This document shows positions 13,301 to 22,300 of a stretch of 64,000 nucleotides of DNA, piece after piece. The position numbers and the translations under genes are program-made. Within the stretch, counting starts at the first letter, position 1. Each line of letters starts with the position of its first letter. The stretch comes from Onchidella celtica (lineage: Eukaryota; Mollusca; Gastropoda; Systellommatophora; Onchidiidae), in the NCBI GenBank assembly GCA_963931925.1, contig OZ007569.1, positions 62,720,542 through 62,784,541 on the forward strand, written 5' to 3'. The notes under the pieces are model-generated. The model saw nothing but the letters and a program-made list of their open reading frames with translations. It ran no database searches and was not told the DNA's origin.

Positions 13301-16300
13301 TCTCACATCCATACAACAGGACTGACTTCACGTTCGAGTTGAATATCCTCAGCTTTGTTTTTAGAGATATATCCTTGGTTCTCCAAATCTTGCTTAAGGA
13401 TGTGAAAGCTGCCTGTGCCTTTCCAATTCGTGCTTTGACTTCTGCCTCTGTTCCTCCCTTATTGTCAATGATACTACCAAGATAGCAGAAGGACTCTACA
13501 TCTTCCAGTGGTTGATCTCCTACTGTGACTTGTTCACTTAGGGGTGCAACAATTTTTAGGACCTTCGACTTCGCGGGATGTATCCTCAATCCAATAGATT
13601 CTGAAATTTTGTTTAGAGCTGTAGTCTTTGCTTGCATCTGGTCGTGTGTGTGCGACAATAGTGCCAAGTCATCTGCAAAATCTAGATCGTCCAGCTGTGT
13701 CCATGGGGTCCATTGTATGCCATTTCTTCCTCCACTGGTGGTTTCTTTCATAAGCCAATCAATCACCAGGATAAACAGAAATGGGGACAGCAAACAACCC
13801 TGCCTAACACCAGTCTTGATATCAAAGCTGTCAGTAAGCTCACCATCATGTACGACTCTGCAACTTGTCCCCTCGTACATGCTCTTGATAAGATTCACCA
13901 TCTTCTCTGGGATTCCATAATGTCTCAATATTCTCCACAGTGTTTCTCTATCGATGCTATCAAAGGCCTTCTCGTAGTCAAGGAAGTTCACTATCAGTTG
14001 GGAGTTCCACTCTAGCGACTGCTCTACTATGATTCTCAGCGTGGCGATCTGGTCGGTGGTTGATCGATTACTCCTGAAACCAGCTTGCTCCTCGCGAAGT
14101 TTTTGGTCTGTTGCATTCTGTATTCGCTTGAGAATAATCCGATTGAAAACCTTTCCTGGGATGGAGAGAAGTGTGATTCCTCTGTAGTTACTACAATTGC
14201 TGAGGTCCCCTTTTTTTGGGAGCTTCACGAGGTGTCCTTCCTTCCAGTCTTTTGGAAACTTGCCTCCGATCCAAATCCTCGAGAATAGTGAGTGCAGACC
14301 CTCTGCAGCCCCAGCAGCATCTGCCTTCAGCGCCTCTGGTGGGATCTGGTCTGGTCCAGCTGCCTTGCCTCGATTTAACTGCTTTATGGCATCATTAATC
14401 TCTGCTTTAGTCGGAGGGTCGCAACTGATCGGTAAATCATTTCTTGCGGGTAGAATGTCGGGTGGGTTGCTTGGTGGAGGTCTGTTCAAGAGGCTGTTAA
14501 AATGTTCTATCCATCTTTTTGCCTGAGCTTCCTTTCCAAAAATAGCCTTCCTGTTGTAATCCTTGACAGGAACTTCAGGTTTTCCATATTTTCCAGCAAG
14601 AGTCTTTGTAGTCTGGTAGAGGATCCTCATGTGTCCTCCTGTTGCTGCCTTCTCTGCTTTCTCTGCTAACATTCCTATGAACTCCTCTTTGTCTTTTTTA
14701 ATTGATTTTTTGACCTCTTTAGCTGATGCTCGGTACTCTTCCTGGTTACCAACTCTTGAGCTTCTTGTACGACTTGCATTTACCCGTTCTTTTAGGTCTC
14801 TTCTTATCCTTATCAAGTCCAGTGATTTTTGACTGATCCATTCCTTGTGTTCCACTTTCTTTTCCCCAATAACATCCTGACATGTCGATGTAAATACTCC
14901 TTTTACCTTAGCCCAGTGAGTCTCCAAATCTACTGTCTCTTCGAGGTCAACAAGGGGTTTGAATCTATTCCTCAGTGTCAGCTGGAACTCTTCCTTCTTG
15001 TCTCCATCCAGAAGGCTCACTTGAAACTTTCTCCTCTTTGTTCCTGCTCTGGTACCTTGTTTCTTGAGGCGGAGTTTGAGTCTTGCCAGCAGCATGTGAT
15101 GGTCAGATCCAACATCTGCTCCTCTCTGTACTATGACATCCTCTAGTGAGCGTCTGAATCGTCGGGTGATGCAAAAGTGGTCAATCTGATTTTCAGTTAC
15201 TCCATCCGGTGAAATCCAAGTGGCCTTATGGATCCTCTTGTGTGGGAATACTGAACCTCCAATCACATAGCTGTTAAATGCGCAGAAACTTGCAAACCGC
15301 TCTCCATTCTCATTCATTTGTCCTAAACCATTGCACCCCATAATGTCCTCATACCCTGTATTGTCCTGTCCTATCTTGGCATTGGCGTCTCCCATTATAA
15401 TGTTCACATCTTTTCTTGGCAATGTGTCAACTATTTCCTGAAGCTGGTTGTAGAAGTCGTCCTTGTCCTCATCGGTTGCTTCATTTGTTGGGGCGTATAT
15501 CTGCACAATGTTCATGTTGATGTTCTTGTTCTTAGTAGTAAATGATGCCAATATAATTCTCCTTCCATAGGGTTCCCATCCCCTCAGTGACCTCTGGGCG
15601 TGCTTGCTCAAGATGATCGCTACTCCTTCTGTATGCTTTTTGTCCTCCCTTCCAGAATACAAAATCTTTTCCCCAGTATTAAGTTGTTTCAGTCCGGACT
15701 GTATCCAGCGGGTCTCGCTAACTCCAAGTATGTGCAGTCTGTATCGCCTCATCTCCATTGTAACCTGGGCACTCTTTCCTGCTTCATACATGGAGCGGAC
15801 ATTCCACGACGCAATCCGGAGTGACTTGCTTGATGAAGGAGCAGTCGGGCCAGTGGCGTCCTTTCGGCTTTGTCCATTGTCCTTCATTGAATCTACAGGT
15901 GCAGATGCTCCCCCTTCTCCCAAGATAAAAGACTGATTTGAAGTATTTGCTTGTGTTTCTGTAACTGGTTTATTTTTACAGGGTGGGTAGTTGGCCCACC
16001 GCCAACTGGCTCTTCTCGGGAGACCAGGACCTTTGCACCTTTAGTCGCCTCTTACGACACGCAGTATCACGTCAGATGTATTCTCTGCTGTCCCTCTTTT
16101 ACAAGAGAGCCCCGCATCTGCACGGGCGCAATAAGCATACAATAGTTTCCAACAAAATCCCAAGAGAAAATAGCTTATAGGCATGGATTTGTCAAATTTG
16201 TGTGTGTCCTTAATGCTTACATTTGATATTTGCTTGTAAGAAAAGCAACCAAATTGGTCCAGGTTTGTTAACTAACATGATTTGCACATAAAGATTATAG

Positions 16301-19300
16301 AAACAGTAAATTTTCATTTTGTGCATAATTCCTTGCAGTGGAACAATGGGCAGTGAATCCAGTGTTTGTGTCAAAGAGTTTGGCATGAGGAGCCCGTTTT
16401 ATATTTGCCACAAAGATTGTTTAAGAAAAAGACTTGATAGTTGACTTGTGAAGTTCTTTTAGTTCATTGCATTTTATTCAGGAGACCACCATATAGTTTT
16501 TAAATAGTGCATAATAATTTTAGGACTGAACATACTTAAGTTCAACGAACAATTTAGCAAAATAAGAGTGTTTCACACTTTGTAAGCTAAGCCTACATCT
16601 TAATATTTTTTGTGTGGATGTAATTTATTTGCAGCTCACATCCTTACGTCCAAGCAACCCGGGATCTCACAGAGATATGGTCAACCAGATCCAGGTGGGT
16701 TTGTTAGTAGCGGCAGCAGGAAGATTAACTGAAATATTAACATGCATTCCATTATCAATTTTCAGTCTTCTAAAACAAAACAAAAAAATTGTTTCCCATA
16801 TGAAAGTGATAAATTGTATGACATTCTCTTTCTTCCAACATACAAAATTGTATATATACTGAGCTGGATATGAACTTTTTGATGACTTCTATATCCTTCC
16901 TAATGCCCAAACTGTTTTTTAAATTATATTTGTGTGACCTGTATTTCCATGTATGGATATAAGAAAGAAGAAAAAGTGTATGTAACTGTGTTCATATATT
17001 TCAGCGATTGTCTTTGCAAGACTGATTTTTAGCAACGACAGAAAGTCCGCTTAAATTTTGTGTAGAATAATAACTTGTAAAGATCAAAGATACAAACTTG
17101 AAAACTGCTTTCTTACCCCATCCTGATTCTTTAGGTCACCATGGCTATGGCCTGACTTCATATTCCGTCTAACATCAAAGGGCCGTCTGTTTTACAAACA
17201 CTGTGATTATGTTCACAAAGTAGCAGAGGAGCTCATTGAAAAACGAAAGCTGTCACTGGTAAGACATGTTGAGTTTTTATTTTGTGTGTTTTTCCAATTG
17301 GCTGAGACTCGCAGGTGATGCAGAGATATTGCAAGTTTGGTGTGGCTTCATTGTTTTGTGAAACTTTTGTTTTGTGAATTTATTGTCTCAGCCTTATTAC
17401 AAGGATATATTTTAACCTGGCATCTACTCAAGACATTTGTGATTACATTTTAATGCCCTATTTGTTCCAGAGACAGAGATGTAGGCCCATAGGTCCGGTT
17501 GTGGGCTGATTATGGCAGATTTCCATTCCAGTTTTTTCCCCAGACAGATTGAGCATTTGTTCCCGGCAGTGCTTTGCTCAGTATTTTAATTGTCCAGTCT
17601 TATCATTTGATACTTATAAACTAAAATGATGGCTAGTTATACACCCAGTCACTGACTTCTGTGAAGAAATTGTAAGTCAAGACATTTTAGGAGAATAGTC
17701 GAAATTTCAGCAAAAAAAATGCAGTTTTCTGTTATGAACAAAAAAAAAAGTGCTCACCCCAGACAGACAATCCTGACAGACCCACGGCATCAGAAAAGGA
17801 TTGAAGTGTGGGACTTAATATTTTGAGGATAGCCTTCGAATTCTTGTTTGTGTTCGTGTGTTCGTGATTCAGAAAGTTAATAGACATAATTACTGAATCT
17901 ATTTCATTCTGTCAAATCAGGAGAAAGATGGTCCTCCCAAGACCCGTCATTTGGACTTTCTTGACATTTTACTGACAGCAAGAGATGAGGATGGAAATCC
18001 AATGACCACAATGGAAATTAGGAATGAGGTGGACACTTTCATGTTTGCAGGTAAAAAGGCTACTTGTCATTAACTAAAGTGTCCTTTCATTTGACACAAA
18101 ATTTTTGCTACTCAAGAAAATATATATTGTACAGTCAACATTGCTTAAGATGATGTCCAGGGGACAAAATTTAACATCATACTATCCGTTAAATCATCTT
18201 AAGCATTTATTGAGTTATCTACCTTAGATAAACTATGTTGATAAAGGATGGAAGTAGTATTGTTATGTAGGTGACCTTTGGTTGTTTTTTTCTTTTGTGT
18301 TTGTGTGTAGGCCTACGCATATTAGGGTCACAATTTGCTCTGAGATAGAGAGAGAGAGTGAGCGAGACAGGGAGAGAGAAAGAAGCAGTGTAGTGTGTTG
18401 TGCACTTCGCCGGCACTCCATTCTGCCCTGTGGTTAACAGGTTTCTTCTGTAAAGCGCATAGAGCATTTTAAAAATGGATATGCGCTATATAAAATAATA
18501 ATAATAATAATAATATTATTTAATAAAAAAAATATTCACCCAAAGCGATGGTGTCTGAACATTTCTAAGTAAAATGTTCTGTTTCCATTATAACCAAAGG
18601 GCAAAAATTAGCACACAGTATTATTACCTGCTACTTAACTTAGCATTATGTTGTTATATGACTGTCAGCATGCAAGATACGCCAACCAAACAAACATAGC
18701 TAGCATTTTCCTGTATTATTTATTTAAATGTGAATATCATACAAGACTCTCCCGCTGGCCACACTTGCATCATGTAGCATTGAGCCTAAACTAACACAAT
18801 AAGCATTGCCCATCTGCGGTGACCGAGTGAGCATGGTATTTGACACCGTCCTGGACTTGCTGGCGCCGACTGTCCTTGCTCCTTGTCCCGCAAAAACGAT
18901 TGTATCTCTATTGCGTAGTTTTAAAAAAAAGTAAACAAATTGTGGCCACGCGTGTTAAGGTACCGCCACGTGGGTAACCATTTGCTCTTTCTCCCTATCA
19001 TAACCTCCGCTCACAATGCCTGACCTGAGTAAAATCAGTGGCCCTGTGAAACTTGCGACATCTCGACATCTGATGCATCATTTACTATTACACTGCATTA
19101 TCGATCCATCTGATGAATAACACATGGCAACATATTTGAGCTCTCATGAGTGCAAGGGATCGGTGATGCCAGCAGATTAAAAATTTGTAAAATCCTACAC
19201 TCATGGACAAAGTGGCCACAACCAGTCTTACGCATCACGCCTCGGGTGCACGCTGGGTAGGTGACATAACAGGTGTCAGCATGGCGAGGCAGACACAGAA

Positions 19301-22300
19301 CAATGGCAGGTACAAGCTGTGGCGAAACGACAATTACGAAAGATGGCGGCATGTATTTTGACCATGACATGGTTTAGGAAAATCATACTAAGCATTTTTT
19401 TTTCCCTCTTTGGGACTTCAAAATGAGATCATGCAAAGAGTAAAAACGAATAGAAAGATGTCATGCTAAGCGTTTTTTTTTTTCCCATTGGAAATGAGGC
19501 ATTGGGGAAGGGATAAAAGAAAAACATCATACAAAAAGAAGATCACATTTAGAGATTTCATTTTAAATGGAGCCGACTGTAATCCAAGATGTATCTAAAA
19601 CACTGAATTATGATTGGTTTGCAATAATAAACATTTGGTTGCAAAAGAGATCATGTGGACAGTTCATATTTAAACATCTGTGTCAGAAATACTTTAGAAC
19701 TTTTTACGAGTGAAATGAAACCTGTAACTTTTCAATGGGTAGTGGGTTAGTTGAAATTTGAAGATGCAGGGGACACAGTGTGAATGAGGCAGCAGATGCA
19801 AGATCCATAGTTTCAACACATAGATATATATGTTACACTGCGTTTCCTTAAAGATAAGTTATTGTTGAATATGCAGAAGGGTCTAGGTAATAGATGGGCC
19901 AAATGGGATTAACTTTGCAGGGAATAGAAGTATGTTTTGTTTGGTCCAATTTATTTATTTTAACAAGGTAGTCCAGCCGATTAGTTGGTTTAAAGACTGC
20001 ATGAGACTCCAGTGAGTTGTGACTAAACTTTCATGAATTTACAAGTGCAGTCACTGGCCAGTTGTTCTTTCATATTCTCATTTGCACTTGGTGGAATGAA
20101 ATAAGAAGCAGTAAGATGTGAATCTTTATGATGTGACACATAGTAGAGTAGCTGAGAGTAAATATGGGTTCAGTATAAGTGAACGAGCTTGGCATTTATG
20201 CATATTATCAGCTGGTGAGTACTGGGGAAAACTTGTTTGCTCACCAGACTGCCTTGTAAAATAGTCGATTTTTTAGCGTTATGATGTAAATTGTCCATGA
20301 AGCATACACACCATGTTGTTCAACAACATTCCAGGCCATGATACAACTGCCACTAGTGCCCCTTGGATTCTCTACACTCTAGCTCAGCACAGAGAATACC
20401 AGACTAAAGTTCAAGCTGAGATTGATGCCGTACTGGAAGGCAGGGACTCGGACTTCATTGAATGGTGAACCTTTTTTTAAATTTTATTTCATCTAAGATC
20501 ACTCACAGCAAAGCGGTTTCTTATTTTGCACATATTTGCCTTTTGTTTGTCTATGTTAGTATATCATAAGAAGGTGTAATAACAGATTCCATATTCAAAG
20601 TTTAATGATTTTGGCATGCAAACAGTGTTGTTGCATGTTTCATATCACATTTATATTAGCAAACCAAATATGATACTTATGCTAGATTTAGACCAAGTAC
20701 AAAATTGTTTCTTGTGGTACAGAGGAAGAGCACAGATCCCGTATTTTTTTTTTTTTTTTTAATTTTGAAGTTTGAGTAGGGGGATCGTTCATAAGGTTGT
20801 TCAAGAGCTGTGTTGCTCACGGCTGTTTAAATCGCTTGGAAAGCGGTACATTCTAGTTGCCGACCGAAATCCCCCGCCGACCTCCCACGATGCTGTCATA
20901 AATCACCTGTCAGCCATGTGCACATCCATGACGGCATGCCATCCCTGGTCAAGCCTGCGTAATACGATTCCACCAATTTTCGCATACTTTTGCAGCGCGA
21001 TATCCTCCGATCTAATAATGCTACAGCAGCATGCAAGATCTCATTTTAAACGTCAGGATTGTACCGACAGGACGATATAACTTTTGCTGCTTACTTTTTA
21101 AGATTGTTGAGTTTATCAGCTGATATTTCGAATGTGTGTTTTTTAGAGTTTGGAATTTGATTTTCAACATTAGTTCTCTTTGATCTTCAATATTTTGCGT
21201 GGGCTGCCTCTGATTTCAATATAAAATCAATATTTCGAAAGTGTAAAGGCTAACCTCTAACCTATGCAAGTTTAGTGCATGTATAGGTTCTGTGTGATGT
21301 GTTAACGATTTTTGAAAAAGTTGTGCGACTCAATCGAGGCGCTTCTGTGCCAGTTTTTGTTTGTTTGCCGCTTGTTATTAGCAGCTTGTATGAAATATAT
21401 TGCAAAATGGAGCACCATGAAGAACATATCCACGTTGAGCGCCTCCACAAACTGTGTCGGACATGTGGTGGGGGGACACTTAGCAAACAGCAAAAACGGC
21501 AAAAGCGGAAACCAAAGAAGTGCAAGGACTTTGAGAATGACATTTTGCTTGCTTTCGGTGTATCCATCACAGGCGACTTGAATCATATTCATTCCTCAAC
21601 TATTTGTTACTCGCGTTTGGCCATGATAGGAAACATCAAACGCCATGCCTTCAAAGGTAGTATTGTTAACGCAAGGAAGTTGGCCCAAGGAAGTTCACAT
21701 TTATGGACTGAATTTCAGCCGCACAGGACGGCCGCAGATTGTGTATTACGTACACAGTATTTAAAGACTAGTTTGGGGAGTAGACATGTTTCAAATGACT
21801 CCACACCACATCAAGACAGAGACCATACAATAATTTCCACAGCAGCATGTTCAGCCACGACATTAGAGGACATAATCCCTTCGCCGATGACACAAAATTC
21901 AACATGTGAGAACACAAACGATAGCATGTACAATACAAGACGCAATCCATCATGACATAACGGAAGCCACATCAGCTACATTACATGACACATCCAACCT
22001 ATCAATGATCTGTAGTACAACATGCGAGGACACAACGCTAACAGAAAACACACCGTCATTTAGCAGTGGCCAGCAGAGTTGAGCGGCCCCCATATTGCTA
22101 CAGCAACGCCACACAAACCTGTAAGGGTTATGATAGACAGCAACACCTCACCGGCATTTAAACACGACAGGTTATTTTCCCAGTCATTCGAACTGTCCCC
22201 GACACGGCCACTTAAACAACTACTACTACTATTTCCTGTTGCACCCACTGGTGCTTAGGGCAGCAACAAAGGATCTCCAGCCCTGTCTGTCCTGGGCCAT

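Larger units (their letters stand above)
12883..16130 (-). mobile_element. Full-length RTE-like LINE, family A, intact
   Basis: The 3248-bp element lies antisense in CYP4 intron 4 and is bounded by a perfect 13-bp target-site duplication, ATAAGCATACAAT (12870-12882 and 16131-16143). It has a 5' leader of about 200 bases with hairpins, one long ORF and a 3' end reduced to GAAAGGCAA plus a (TGA)n tail, without poly-A. A single APE-RT ORF and a short-repeat tail are typical of the RTE clade. Two truncated copies in this window are almost identical, which suggests recent activity. Confidence 0.9.

Noticed and set aside
13060-15936. Many + strand open frames over the RTE-A copy (and the same at 37567-39278 and 49676-50889)
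   Set aside because: They are antisense shadows of the RTE reverse-transcriptase ORF.
16339-16400. Possible extra CYP4 exon after TTCCTTGCAG
   Set aside because: It would break the phase that exons 4, 5 and 6 satisfy, lacks a donor, and its translation has no counterpart in family 4.
21262-21592. Minus-strand open frames opposite the RAG1-like domain
   Set aside because: Shadow frames. Only the + strand translation has the ordered RAG1-like motifs.
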